From: HXMU1428-3 sp965215715
Lineage (GTDB): Bacteria > Pseudomonadota > Alphaproteobacteria > Rhizobiales > HXMU1428-3
NCBI GenBank assembly: GCA_965215715.1
Contig: OZ244129.1
Location: forward strand, 1,984,001-2,048,000
Direction of reading: 5' to 3'
Length of the DNA: 64,000 nt
The translations under genes were made by a program, and so were the position numbers. The notes below the pieces were generated by a model that did not search any database, was not told where the DNA came from, and worked only from the letters and a program-made list of their open reading frames with translations. Below, one piece after another: positions 43,387-52,025 of the stretch. The stretch's first letter is position 1; every line of letters begins with the position of its first letter.

Positions 43387-45198
43387 TTAATAAACCCGGG
43401 CCTTTGGCTTGATATAATCTATATCTTCAGACAAGGTGTAATTGTGTACTGGGCGGTAATCTATGGTTATTTTGCCGGTTTCATCAATCCAAGCCAGAGT
43501 GTGCTTCATCCAGTTTTCATCATCGCGATCACTGTAATCTTCTCTGGCATGAGCGCCGCGGCTTTCTTGGCGGTTAACCGCTGAATAGGCTGTGGTAACC
43601 GCGCAAGCCATCAGGTTTTCAAACTCGAGGGTTTCCATCAGGTCTGAATTCCAAACCAGCGATCTGTCTGAGACCTGAATGTCATCTTTGCCATCCCAGA
43701 TCTCAGAGATACGCTTGCAGCCTTGCGCCATGCTTTCTTCCATGCGGAATACGGCCACATCTTCCTGCATAGCTTTTTGCATAGCCAAGCGCAGGTCTGC
43801 GGTTGGTGTGTTGCCAGCTGCGTTACGTAACTTGTCAAACCGGCCAATGATTTTATCAATTTCTTCTTTGGACGCTTTTGGTCTTGCCTCTTCACCGGTG
43901 AGCAATTGGCCAGCGCGAATGCCGGCAGCACGGCCAAACACCACCAAGTCGATGAGTGAGTTAGACCCTAACCGATTGGCGCCGTGCACAGACACACAGG
44001 CCGCCTCGCCAACAGCCATAAGGCCAGGCACAACAGCATCCGGGTCATCGCCCTTTTTGGTCAGCACTTCGCCCCAATAGTTACAAGGGATGCCGCCCAT
44101 ATTGTAGTGCACCGTTGGCAGAACCGGGATTGGCTCTTTGGTCACGTCAACACCGGCAAAAATTTTAGCGCTTTCAGAAATGCCTGGTAAGCGCTCTGCC
44201 AAAACGGCTGGGTCAAGGTGGTCTAGGTGCAAGAAGATATGATCTTTATCCTTGCCAACACCGCGCCCTTCTCTGATTTCCATGGTCATGGAACGCGAGA
44301 CAACGTCGCGGCTGGCCAGGTCTTTGGCAGTTGGTGCATAGCGCTCCATAAAGCGCTCACCTTCTGAATTGACCAAATAGCCGCCCTCACCGCGGGCTCC
44401 TTCTGTAATCAAACAACCGGCGCCATAAATACCTGTGGGGTGAAACTGGACAAATTCCATATCTTGCAGGGGCAAGCCAGCTCTGGCGACCATGGCGTTG
44501 CCATCGCCTGTACAGGTGTGCGCAGATGTACAAGAAAAGTATGTGCGCCCATAGCCACCGGTTGCTAAAATGACCAGCTTGGCGTTGAAAATATGCAGCA
44601 CGCCATCATCTAAATTCCAGGCAACCAAGCCTTGGCATTGGCCATCTTCGCTCATAATCAAATCAAGGGCGAAATATTCAATGAAAAATTCAGCGTCATT
44701 TTTTAGCGATTGGCCATAAAGGGTGTGCAAGATGGCGTGGCCAGTTCTGTCCGCTGCGGCACAGGTGCGCTGCACAGGTGGTCCTTCACCAAAATTTTGC
44801 ATATGGCCGCCAAACGGGCGTTGGTAGATTTTGCCGTCTTCTGTGCGTGAAAAAGGCACGCCGAAATGATCAAGTTCGTAAACCGCTTCAGGGGCCTCAC
44901 GGCATAAATATTCAATCGCGTCTTGGTCACCCAACCAATCAGAGCCTTTGACAGTGTCAAACATGTGCCATTGCCAACTGTCTGGACCCATATTGCTTAG
45001 ACTAGCAGCAATGCCGCCTTGGGCGGCCACTGTGTGGGAGCGGGTGGGGAAAACTTTGGTCACGCAAGCGGTTTTGAGCCCAGCTTGGGCGGCCCCTAAT
45101 GTGGCGCGTAAGCCTGAGCCGCCAGCCCCGACAACAACCACATCATAGCTATGTTCTTGGGTCTTGTAGCCAAGACCATTATTTTCAGAAGCAGACAT
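43387..45198 (-). CDS. sdhA: Succinate dehydrogenase flavoprotein subunit
   Basis: Oxidises succinate to fumarate in the citrate cycle and respiratory complex II. The 603 residues include the FAD-binding VVVGAGGSGLRA near 21-32, the covalent FAD histidine at 55 in SHTVAAQGG, and the catalytic region HPTGIYGAG and GARGEGGYLVN. The C-terminal end RPVHNYTL fits the family. The order sdhC-sdhD-sdhA-sdhB and gaps of 21, 38 and 92 bases indicate one operon. Confidence 0.97.
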   Translation of the reverse strand: MSASENNGLGYKTQEHSYDVVVVGAGGSGLRATLGAAQAGLKTACVTKVFPTRSHTVAAQGGIAASLSNMGPDSWQWHMFDTVKGSDWLGDQDAIEYLCREAPEAVYELDHFGVPFSRTEDGKIYQRPFGGHMQNFGEGPPVQRTCAAADRTGHAILHTLYGQSLKNDAEFFIEYFALDLIMSEDGQCQGLVAWNLDDGVLHIFNAKLVILATGGYGRTYFSCTSAHTCTGDGNAMVARAGLPLQDMEFVQFHPTGIYGAGCLITEGARGEGGYLVNSEGERFMERYAPTAKDLASRDVVSRSMTMEIREGRGVGKDKDHIFLHLDHLDPAVLAERLPGISESAKIFAGVDVTKEPIPVLPTVHYNMGGIPCNYWGEVLTKKGDDPDAVVPGLMAVGEAACVSVHGANRLGSNSLIDLVVFGRAAGIRAGQLLTGEEARPKASKEEIDKIIGRFDKLRNAAGNTPTADLRLAMQKAMQEDVAVFRMEESMAQGCKRISEIWDGKDDIQVSDRSLVWNSDLMETLEFENLMACAVTTAYSAVNRQESRGAHAREDYSDRDDENWMKHTLAWIDETGKITIDYRPVHNYTLSEDIDYIKPKARVY

Positions 45199-45236
45199 TA
45201 TGAGTTTTTAACTCCGATTTGTTTTTTAATCGCCTT

Positions 45237-45617
45237 TTATGCACCAAGGCTCAGTTTTAGCAGCGAGAAGATACCGGCAAGGGCAATAAAACTTGTAAAG
45301 AAGGTGTTTAAGATTAGCAGTAAAATTTTGGCCGCTTCAGCATGCACATAATCTTCTATCACCACTTGCATGCCCAAACGCATATGATAGCTGGTGTTAA
45401 TGATGAAGGCGGCAGCAAAGACCAAATGAAAGGGGCTTTTGAAAAAGTCTTTCACGGTTTGATAATCGGCCCCTTTTAGGTGAACTGCGGCATAAATCAC
45501 AAAGACAGCTAATAATAGGTTGGCAAAACCGGTGACGCGCTGGCGCCAGAAATGTTCTGAACCATCATTGGCCGCGCCTAGGCCTCTAACATTGGATAAG
45601 GGAGTGCGAAATGACAT
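45237..45617 (-). CDS. sdhD: Succinate dehydrogenase membrane anchor subunit D
   Basis: A 126-residue protein with three membrane segments. SNVRGLGAANDGSEHFWRQRVTG near the N-terminus and HMRLGMQVVIEDYVH in the second half are family marks; the histidine in YHMRLGMQ probably helps bind heme b. With SdhC it holds SdhAB on the membrane and forms the ubiquinone site. Confidence 0.93.
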   Translation of the reverse strand: MSFRTPLSNVRGLGAANDGSEHFWRQRVTGFANLLLAVFVIYAAVHLKGADYQTVKDFFKSPFHLVFAAAFIINTSYHMRLGMQVVIEDYVHAEAAKILLLILNTFFTSFIALAGIFSLLKLSLGA

Positions 45618-45638
45618 TGTGTCTTTCCTTTAATTCTT

Positions 45639-46025
45639 TTAAATCAGAGCCCAGAACAAGGCGGTCAGCCCAAGCGAGCCAATTAAACCGGCGCGGGCCA
45701 TAAACTCTACTTCTTTCAGGTCGAACCCTTTGCCAAAATCCCAGATAAAATGGCGTATACCGCCCAGCATATGATGGAAAAAACCCCAGGTGGCCAAAAT
45801 CAAAATGGCTTTGCCTGGCAAGGTGCCTAAAAGTTCGGAGACAAACTCGTAATAGGCCGGGCCACTGGCAGCGGCCATCAGCCACCAGGTGAACAGCAAC
45901 GCCCCAAAATAAAGGCCCACACCAGTTAAACGATGCAAGATCGACATCATCATGGTGAGCATTGGCTTGTAAATTTGTAAATGCGGCGACAGAGGCCGGG
46001 CTTTTGTATGCTCTGTTTGGTCCAT
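45639..46025 (-). CDS. sdhC: Succinate dehydrogenase cytochrome b556 subunit C
   Basis: From ATG 46025 (with GGGGGAT upstream) it is 128 residues with three membrane segments; a GTG at 46037 would overlap this ribosome site. RPLSPHLQIYKP and SILHRLTGVGLYFG are the signature of the b556 subunit, and HHMLGGIRHFIWD supplies the probable heme histidine. First gene of the sdh operon. Confidence 0.95.
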   Translation of the reverse strand: MDQTEHTKARPLSPHLQIYKPMLTMMMSILHRLTGVGLYFGALLFTWWLMAAASGPAYYEFVSELLGTLPGKAILILATWGFFHHMLGGIRHFIWDFGKGFDLKEVEFMARAGLIGSLGLTALFWALI

Positions 46026-46285
46026 TTGATCCCCCACTTGATCGTTATTTGGACGTTTTGGAACTGTTTTTGCGCAACAGCTTGATATATGATCACTCTA
46101 CTCATTTCTCATCTTTTGGCAATGAATAGATTGGTCTTATCAATGATGAATTATTCTCTTAAGCCTTAATAATGAGCTCTTGGGAGCTATATTCAATTTT
46201 GACCCTTGTATCATATCACTTTTTTTAGTCTATAGCCTATTAGATTCAGATTAGACTAATGGCTTAGATTTTTTAGGAGGCGCCA

Positions 46286-46834
46286 ATGCGCGGTGTTTTG
46301 CTGATCTTTTGTTTGACGCTATCGATGGTTGTTGCCCCGTTTTGGCTTTTTGCTGCCGAGACAACCGATTCGGCTCTTCCTGCGCCGAAAGAATGGACAG
46401 CGTTTCAAGAGCCCAAATATGGAGCGACCCTTTATTATCCCTCTAACTGGTTTGGGGCAGGTGTTTTGAAAAATGGGGGGTATGAGTTTGCTTCTTTGCA
46501 AAATGATGGAGCGGTGCTGTTTTTGAAAACCTCCTTTGACCAATTGCGCACCGGCGCACCAGCGACAGTTAAAAAATTAAAAAGCGGCACGGGGGCTCAC
46601 CGAATTAAAGACATCCAGGCCGGTGACATGTGGTATGAGATGCGCCTGAGTCCGCGCCCTGGGACAACGCAAATCACGCGGGTGCGCTTTACCTGTAAGG
46701 AGCGAATTGTGAGCGCGGTGACATTGATTTACCCCGAAGCCAGCGCCCAGGCTTATGAGAGCATGATGAAAAAACTGCGGCGACGGTTTAGCGTGGGGAT
46801 TGGGGCAAACACGCCGGTGCGAGATTGTAGTTGA
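46286..46834 (+). CDS. Exported protein of unknown function
   Basis: A 182-residue protein with a signal peptide (LLIFCLTLSMVVAPFWLFAAE). The mature domain of about 155 residues has YYPSNWFGAG, FASLQNDGAVLFLKTSFD and ends with ESMMKKLRRRFSVG. The pattern of a membrane-distal single alpha/beta domain beginning with a PSNW block and ending with a helix reminds me of PsbP/DcrB-type folds, a weak analogy. GGAGGCGCC lies before ATG 46286. It is divergent from sdhC. Confidence 0.7.
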   Translation: MRGVLLIFCLTLSMVVAPFWLFAAETTDSALPAPKEWTAFQEPKYGATLYYPSNWFGAGVLKNGGYEFASLQNDGAVLFLKTSFDQLRTGAPATVKKLKSGTGAHRIKDIQAGDMWYEMRLSPRPGTTQITRVRFTCKERIVSAVTLIYPEASAQAYESMMKKLRRRFSVGIGANTPVRDCS

Positions 46835-46856
46835 TTTTTTGGGCACCGTTTTTTGC

Positions 46857-46929
46857 CTCACGGGCTATAGCAGCGGAGCTGCTGCCCTCCGTTGGGCAGC
46901 GCTAAGCGCTGACGGCCGTGCGGCCTACG
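46857..46929. repeat. Fragment related to the 213-bp repeat
   Basis: It starts with CTCACGGGCTAT as in the units at 22731 and contains a GCAGCGCTAAGCGCTG hairpin corresponding to GGCGCTAAGCGCC of those units, but the rest has diverged. Direct downstream neighbour of the exported-protein gene. Confidence 0.65.
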
Positions 46930-47006
46930 TTTTTTGTCATGTGGGTTACGGATAGATATCAAAAAAATATTTATGACTTCCGAATAAAAAACTTTGCTTA
47001 AATTTA

Positions 47007-47158
47007 GTCATCCCGGACTTGATCCGGGATCCATTTTTCCTTTTTCCTGATCCGCAAAAGGATATGAAGAACCTTGCGCCTTGGCTCATTGTTTCCTCAT
47101 AAGCTAAAGGTTAGCTCAGAGCATAACGCAGTGGATCCCGGATCAGGTCCGGGATGAC
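47007..47158. repeat. REP-like palindromic element, copy A (family R5)
   Basis: The terminal arms GTCATCCCGGACTTGATCCG and its approximate complement (ending CCGGGATGAC) enclose about 95 bases including CCTTGGCTCATTGTTT and CATAACGCAGTGGATCC. This type of arm (ATCCCGGATCAAGTCCGGGAT) is common in many alphaproteobacterial genomes. A second copy lies 270 bases on. Confidence 0.9.
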
Positions 47159-47255
47159 TGAGTAAGTGGGCAAAAATTGAATTTAACAAATCTGCTCAAT
47201 TATAGTTTTAAGCTTCAAAGCTTTTACTCAAAATCACGTCCCCAAACTTAAAAAC

Positions 47256-47430
47256 CTATCTCTTCTCCTCAACACGAATCACAACAGCATTGCGGCAAGC
47301 ACCGGGATCGCTGCCCAGAATAAGATGTTGGGACGGGCCAAGGGTTTCTAGGTAGCGTGGGTAGCTGGCAATCGTAAAGACGGCGTGATGGGAACCCACC
47401 ATTGGGATCTTTAGGCTCACATTATATCTA
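47256..47430 (-). pseudogene. C-terminal remnant of an unknown gene cut by a REP-like element
   Basis: A minus-strand frame runs from the edge of the REP-like element at 47431 to a TAG at 47256. It reads about 55 residues with natural-looking composition, including MVGSHHAVFTIASYPRYLE and HLILGSDPGACRNAVVIRV. The part upstream is replaced by the repeat, and continuing the frame into the repeat gives unrelated residues and soon a stop. I read it as the tail of a gene interrupted or deleted at the repeat. The family is not recognised. A short intact gene from the internal GTG or ATG is the alternative. Confidence 0.45.
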
Positions 47431-47581
47431 GTCATCCCGGGCTTGACCCGGGATCCATTTCTCCTTTTTACGGATCTTTGCTATGACCAAAGGTATTCGT
47501 GCCTTGGCTCATTGTTTAACAATGCGTGCATGGAAAGCTCCGCGCGTAACGCAGTGGATCCCGGATCAGGTCCGGGATGAC
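47431..47581. repeat. REP-like palindromic element, copy B (family R5)
   Basis: Same build as copy A: GTCATCCCGGGCTTGACCCG at the left, GGATCAGGTCCGGGATGAC at the right, and an internal part sharing GCCTTGGCTCATTGTTT and TAACGCAGTGGATCC. The left arm has compensated changes relative to copy A. It directly abuts the truncated frame on its left. Confidence 0.9.
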
Positions 47582-47673
47582 AGAGAAAAAGGCCTGTGAT
47601 TGAACCAAACAGGGTGCCATGCCGACAAATAAGAAAGGTCCCATTTCTTAAATTTGTTAGAGAGCTTGCAACC

Positions 47674-48012
47674 ATGAGCAAAAACTCACCATCCCTACTT
47701 AAAAACAAAGCCTGCTTTAGTTTTATGGTTTTCAACCTTTTGGTCATCAATTCAGCGGCTGCACAAGCTGCTTGCCACACCATATATGGGTCAGGCACGC
47801 ATCCATCGAAAGTTGGTGCCATCGGCGTTGCGCAATTATCTGTCAACAGCAAGGTTGCACGTTCAGGAACGGGGCGTGTGATTCATCGGAAGGTCAAATG
47901 TGTGTTAGGGCGTTTATATGGTCGCCCTTCATATTCTTGTTCTGTCAAGGTGAGATTTTGCACACTGCAAGGTGTCAGGCCAAAGCCAAGGCAGTTCCAA
48001 ATCATTCGATAG
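47674..48012 (+). CDS. Small exported cysteine-containing protein
   Basis: From ATG 47674 it is 112 residues; the frame to 47596 adds a basic segment that spoils the signal peptide. The signal is CFSFMVFNLLVINSAAAQAA. The mature part has four cysteines (ACHTI, KCVLG, SCSVK, FCTLQ), is basic, and contains repeated VAQLSVNSKVA-like beta strands. Not recognised. The ribosome site GAGAG is weak. It converges with the alpha/beta hydrolase gene with 14 bases between. Confidence 0.6.
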   Translation: MSKNSPSLLKNKACFSFMVFNLLVINSAAAQAACHTIYGSGTHPSKVGAIGVAQLSVNSKVARSGTGRVIHRKVKCVLGRLYGRPSYSCSVKVRFCTLQGVRPKPRQFQIIR

Positions 48013-48026
48013 GACTTTTTAAATTT

Positions 48027-48920
48027 TCAGTTTTTCTCTCTTGAATGAGGTAGGAGAAAATGGTTTAGCACTTGGGCTGTCTGATCGGGCACGGTGTCTA
48101 CAAAGAAATGCCCGCCAGGCAGGGCTTTGGATGTTAGATCCTCACAACACTCTTGCCATAACGATGGTAAATCAAAAAGGGCCGCCATGGTGCCGTCTTT
48201 GCCATAAAGATTTAAAGTTGGGCAGGTAATTTTTACGTGATGATCGGCTTGATCATCAATAATGTCTGTTGTGGCAGCGGCGCAATAATCAGCACATGAG
48301 CCATCTATCATGCTTCTTGTGCGCCAGCATCGTCTGTACTCAGCAAGTTGCTGGTCATCAAATTGCTCTAGTTTGGCCGCTCCCCATCCCACCAAACATG
48401 TTTCATAGAAATAATCAGGGTCATGGGCAATGAAGGTTTGAGGAAAAGGAGCTGGCTGGGCCAAAAAGTACCAATGCCAATAGGCTTTTGCGATATGATG
48501 ATTGGTGCTCATGAACATGTTATAGGTGGGGGCAATGTCCATCACGCAGAGCGTTTTTACCGCCTCTGGATGGTTTTTAGCCAGGCGATGAGCGGTGCGC
48601 GCGCCTCGATCATGGCCTATGATATGGAACCTCTCAAAGCCCTCACTTTGCATTAAGCCCCGGTTGTCCTTGGCCATTTCTGTGAAGGAATAATTGGTGC
48701 AATCAGGTAAGGGTGTTGGTTTGCCGCTATCCCCATAGCCACGCAAATCCGCACAGATTACGGTAAAATTTGTCGCCAATTGGGGGGCAACCTCGGCCCA
48801 CATGGCAAGGCTTTGGGGAAACCCGTGTAACATCAGCACAGGCGGGCCATCGCCCCCGATCTGGTAGTTGATTGTCACATCATCGCGTTTGAATTGTTTT
48901 TGCTGAAAGTCTTCAAACAT
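48027..48920 (-). CDS. Alpha/beta hydrolase, haloacetate dehalogenase/epoxide hydrolase type
   Basis: A 297-residue cytoplasmic hydrolase. The oxyanion motif is LMLHGFPQSLAMW, then ADLRGYGDSGKP, and the nucleophile elbow IIGHDRGARTAHRLA has Asp as nucleophile (GHDRG), the mark of haloacetate dehalogenases and epoxide hydrolases, not esterases. LPGGHFFVDTVPDQ brings the catalytic histidine. Substrate not deducible. It starts 16 bases after the mesaconyl-CoA hydratase gene and so is likely co-transcribed. Confidence 0.88.
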   Translation of the reverse strand: MFEDFQQKQFKRDDVTINYQIGGDGPPVLMLHGFPQSLAMWAEVAPQLATNFTVICADLRGYGDSGKPTPLPDCTNYSFTEMAKDNRGLMQSEGFERFHIIGHDRGARTAHRLAKNHPEAVKTLCVMDIAPTYNMFMSTNHHIAKAYWHWYFLAQPAPFPQTFIAHDPDYFYETCLVGWGAAKLEQFDDQQLAEYRRCWRTRSMIDGSCADYCAAATTDIIDDQADHHVKITCPTLNLYGKDGTMAALFDLPSLWQECCEDLTSKALPGGHFFVDTVPDQTAQVLNHFLLPHSREKN

Positions 48921-48936
48921 CAGATGATCCCCTTTT

Positions 48937-49986
48937 TTATTGCGGCATTACCAGCCAATAATCCAGGTCCAGCATAACACTTTCATCATAACTGTCCTCG
49001 ATTTTTCCTGGGAAATTTGAACAGTCCTGGTTTTTGGTGGCTATTGTTCTCACGCGCAGGGCGCCAACATCATCACGGCCTGGGATTTGTTCTTTTTCTA
49101 TAATTTGTGACCAAGCGTATATGGTGTCACCAGCAAAACATGGCGAGACATGGCGCCCGCCATTAATCGCCGCAATATGAATGCCATTGGCAAGGCCATT
49201 AAAAGAAAGCGCTCTGGCCATGGAGATGACATGCCCACCATACATAAGGCGCTTGCCAAATCTGCCTTGGCTTTCAGTGTGATTGTTAAAGTGAACTTTG
49301 GCCGTGTTTTGATAAGCCCGCGTGGCGATTTGGTGCTCCGCTTCTTCTACGGTGATGCCATCAACATGGTCGATTTTTTCTCCCACTTCATAATCAGACC
49401 AACGATGGGGGCTACCAGACAAGTGATTGTCATAGGCTGCCAGATTAATATTTGGCATTGCTTTGGCCAAGTGGCTAGGTTCAACCCTTTCTGGTAAATC
49501 GGGTACATCTGCTTGAGGTGCGGGGGATGAATTGTCTTTTTTGCGCACCATCACCCAGCGCACATAATCCAGCACGATCTCGCCAGTTTGGTTGCGCCCG
49601 GTTGATCGCACATAAACCACGCCGGTTTTGCCATTAGAATTTTCTTTTATCCCGATAACCTTAGAGGTGGTTGAGACCGTATCTCCTGGATAAACAGGGG
49701 CGAGGAATTTGCAATCTGCGTACCCTAGGTTGGCAACGGCATTGAGCGAAATATCGGGCACGGTTTTACCAAACACCATGTGAAAAACCAGCAAGTCATC
49801 CACTGGGGCTGCTTCATAGCCAATGTCCATGGCAAAGCTGTCTGCTGACTGGAGCGCAAAGCGCATGCCGTATAGGGCGGTGTAGAGAGAGACATCGCCT
49901 TCTGTGATCGTGCGCGGGGTGGCGTGTATGATGGTTTGACCAACATGAAAATCTTCAAAGAAATTGCCCGGATTGGTCTTGTTCAT
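48937..49986 (-). CDS. mch: Mesaconyl-CoA hydratase (beta-methylmalyl-CoA dehydratase), MaoC type
   Basis: Double hot-dog (MaoC-like) protein of 349 residues. FEDFHVGQTIIHATPRTITEGDVSLYTALYG near the N-terminus and RWSDYEVGEKIDHVDGITVEEAEH in the middle mark the two domains, the latter with the D/H hydratase-like pattern. It matches the mesaconyl-C1-CoA hydratases of the ethylmalonyl-CoA pathway, which interconvert mesaconyl-CoA and beta-methylmalyl-CoA. A CitE/Mcl-type protein, which would act on the product, lies at 52026 on the same strand. Other pathway genes are not in the window. Confidence 0.88.
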   Translation of the reverse strand: MNKTNPGNFFEDFHVGQTIIHATPRTITEGDVSLYTALYGMRFALQSADSFAMDIGYEAAPVDDLLVFHMVFGKTVPDISLNAVANLGYADCKFLAPVYPGDTVSTTSKVIGIKENSNGKTGVVYVRSTGRNQTGEIVLDYVRWVMVRKKDNSSPAPQADVPDLPERVEPSHLAKAMPNINLAAYDNHLSGSPHRWSDYEVGEKIDHVDGITVEEAEHQIATRAYQNTAKVHFNNHTESQGRFGKRLMYGGHVISMARALSFNGLANGIHIAAINGGRHVSPCFAGDTIYAWSQIIEKEQIPGRDDVGALRVRTIATKNQDCSNFPGKIEDSYDESVMLDLDYWLVMPQ

Positions 49987-50124
49987 GATCTTAGTGCCTT
50001 TTAAATCTGAAATTTGGGCTCAACATTTAGCCAAGTGGGGCTGATTGACAAGCTTTTTTTGAAGGCTTAGGTCTTAAGTGCAGTTTCCAAGACACTAAGG
50101 GCTTGGGTCAGAACTGCAAGAAGG

Positions 50125-51474
50125 TTATTCAGCCGCTTTGGCGCTTGAAAGCAAGTCTTGCGGCGTGCTGGCAAGGGCGGTTACTGACAAGTGTTTGCGT
50201 ACCACTATAAATAGCAATAGAGCCATTAAGACAAAAGAAACTGACGTGGCAATCGCAGCACCCAGCAGGCCATAGTGGGGAATGAGAATGATGTTTAAAA
50301 TGATATCTGTGATAACCGTGCCTAGATATATGGCACCGCAGGTATAGTGCTTGCCAGTCATCATTAATATGCGCTCTCCCGGCCCAACCAAAGCACGGCA
50401 AATTAAACCAACGCTTAAGGGGAAAATTACATAACTGGCCGTTTCAAATTCTGGCCCAAACAAAGACAAGAGTTGCTCTTTGAAAAGGATAATGCCTGTG
50501 ATCATCAATAATGAGGGATAAAATGTGAGACTGGCGGAGCGACGAATGGATTTAGCCAGAGCCTCTTGATTGTCTTCCAGGTAATGGTTTGCATAACTGG
50601 CTGTGAAGGCTGAGCCTACAGCAAAATTTAAGAACGCAACCAACCCCATGATTTTTGTGGCGGCAAAATAAAGGCCGGTTTGATCCGGGGGTAAGAACCA
50701 GCTGATCATTAACACGTCGATGTTAAACAGCAATAATTCAAAACTTGAGATCATCATCATCGGCAAGGCTGCCAAGATCCAGGGGCGAAATTTATAGTTT
50801 CTTTCCCCTTGATAGTCTTTGGTTGGCATTGCTTTGCCAACGATGAGCAACGAGAAAAGAAGCGTTAGCCAAATGGCGATTGTGGCGCATGTTATTGCTG
50901 TGAACGCGCTTGAGGACACACCAAACGCGATGGTGCCGACAAACAATCCCATAATTGCTAAAGGACGAAAGAGAGCGGTTGGTGCAAAAGCGCGTACCAT
51001 CCAGCCATAGCTGCGCCCTATGCCAGAGATATAGTCAGCCAAGGCAAAGGCTGGCAGTGAAAAAGCGCCAACTATAAGCAAGTTAGCATAGGTACTTGAT
51101 ACCAGCTGTGCTTGCACCAAACCATAAAGACTTAACGCAATAAGTATGGTGATTGCGATAGAAGACAGTAGAATTGTTGTAGCTGCACCCCAAACAGCAC
51201 CACGCAATAAAGTGGGCTGATTGTTTATGCGGTACTCAGGAATGAGGCGCTGAATGAGATTATAAAAGCCAAAGCTTAAAAACTCTCCCAAAATGATGAC
51301 GCAGGACCAGGTAAAGGCGAACAGACCATACTCATAGGCTTGTAAAAAACGGGCCAGGAAAATTTGCAGGCCAAGCGTGAGGGCAGCACCGCCTACGCGC
51401 AACCCATAAACAAGGATTGCGTTTAACTCGAGATTAAATTTGCTCAAGTTTCTTTTTATTGGCTTTGCTTCCAT
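50125..51474 (-). CDS. Polysaccharide flippase-like membrane protein (MATE/MOP superfamily)
   Basis: A 449-residue membrane protein with about 12-14 hydrophobic segments. Typical MOP/Wzx features are the N-terminal LVYGLRVGGAALTLGLQIFLARFL and the second-half AATKIMGLVAFLNFAVGSAFTASYA. It could export lipid-linked oligosaccharide. No sugar-transfer genes flank it here: the neighbours belong to CoA metabolism, so the role is open. It lies between mch and the DUF1737 gene on the same strand, but gaps of 138 and 229 bases suggest its own promoter. Confidence 0.82.
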   Translation of the reverse strand: MEAKPIKRNLSKFNLELNAILVYGLRVGGAALTLGLQIFLARFLQAYEYGLFAFTWSCVIILGEFLSFGFYNLIQRLIPEYRINNQPTLLRGAVWGAATTILLSSIAITILIALSLYGLVQAQLVSSTYANLLIVGAFSLPAFALADYISGIGRSYGWMVRAFAPTALFRPLAIMGLFVGTIAFGVSSSAFTAITCATIAIWLTLLFSLLIVGKAMPTKDYQGERNYKFRPWILAALPMMMISSFELLLFNIDVLMISWFLPPDQTGLYFAATKIMGLVAFLNFAVGSAFTASYANHYLEDNQEALAKSIRRSASLTFYPSLLMITGIILFKEQLLSLFGPEFETASYVIFPLSVGLICRALVGPGERILMMTGKHYTCGAIYLGTVITDIILNIILIPHYGLLGAAIATSVSFVLMALLLFIVVRKHLSVTALASTPQDLLSSAKAAE

Positions 51475-51703
51475 ACGTGTTGGGCCTGAACGTTTTTTCT
51501 CTTTTAAAGTATACGTTTAAGGACAAAAATTCGGTCGCACCTTGTATAAGGTGGTGACTGAGATTGTTTAAAGCAAGTGATATAACCAGATTTATTTCAT
51601 TTAAGTCTTAAATCATTTTGTTATGTATTTTCGGTAATTCTTTGTTATTAAAACAGATTGTAAAGGAATACAATCTCTTAGAATACTCTTAATTATAGTA
51701 AAA

Positions 51704-51910
51704 TTATTGTTCTGACAATTTCAAATCTGGAGAATAGGATTTATTTTCGACGGTTTTTATAACAGCTTGGCCACAAACCATTTGTTTGCTTTGAGTATTA
51801 TAGGTTAATTGAGGAGATCCATAGAGTTGCCAGCCTTTATTAAGAGCATTTGTGACTTTATGGCAAAAACTGGCATCATCTGGTCCTGTTAAGAAACGAT
51901 AAAGTTGCAT
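51704..51910 (-). CDS. DUF1737 small protein
   Basis: A 68-residue protein whose N-terminal 50 residues (YRFLTGPDDASFCHKVTNALNKG and WQLYGSPQL) fit DUF1737. Function unknown. ATG 51910 has GAGAAGG just upstream. In several alphaproteobacteria this family occurs close to CitE/MaoC CoA enzymes as here, though I recall this only generally. Confidence 0.85.
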   Translation of the reverse strand: MQLYRFLTGPDDASFCHKVTNALNKGWQLYGSPQLTYNTQSKQMVCGQAVIKTVENKSYSPDLKLSEQ

Positions 51911-51970
51911 ATACCTTCTCTTTTTTCTTTTTGGTTGAAATTTGTTACTTGTTTACAAGGCTTGCCTCAT

Positions 51971-51998
51971 AAAAAAAGCGCCATTGATAAACAGCGCT
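51971..51998 (-). terminator. Rho-independent terminator after the CitE-type gene
   Basis: On the minus strand AAAGCGCTG pairs with GGCGCTTT and is followed by TTTTTATG. It lies 28 bases after the stop of the gene at 52026-52907. Confidence 0.8.
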
Positions 51999-52025
51999 TT
52001 GTTTTGATTTGTCAAATTATTAGCC

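Noticed and set aside
46084..46102. FNR-like box upstream of sdhC (TTGATATATGATCA)
   Set aside because: The half-sites are spaced by five bases rather than four and the second half-site is imperfect; in A+T-rich sequence this is not enough.
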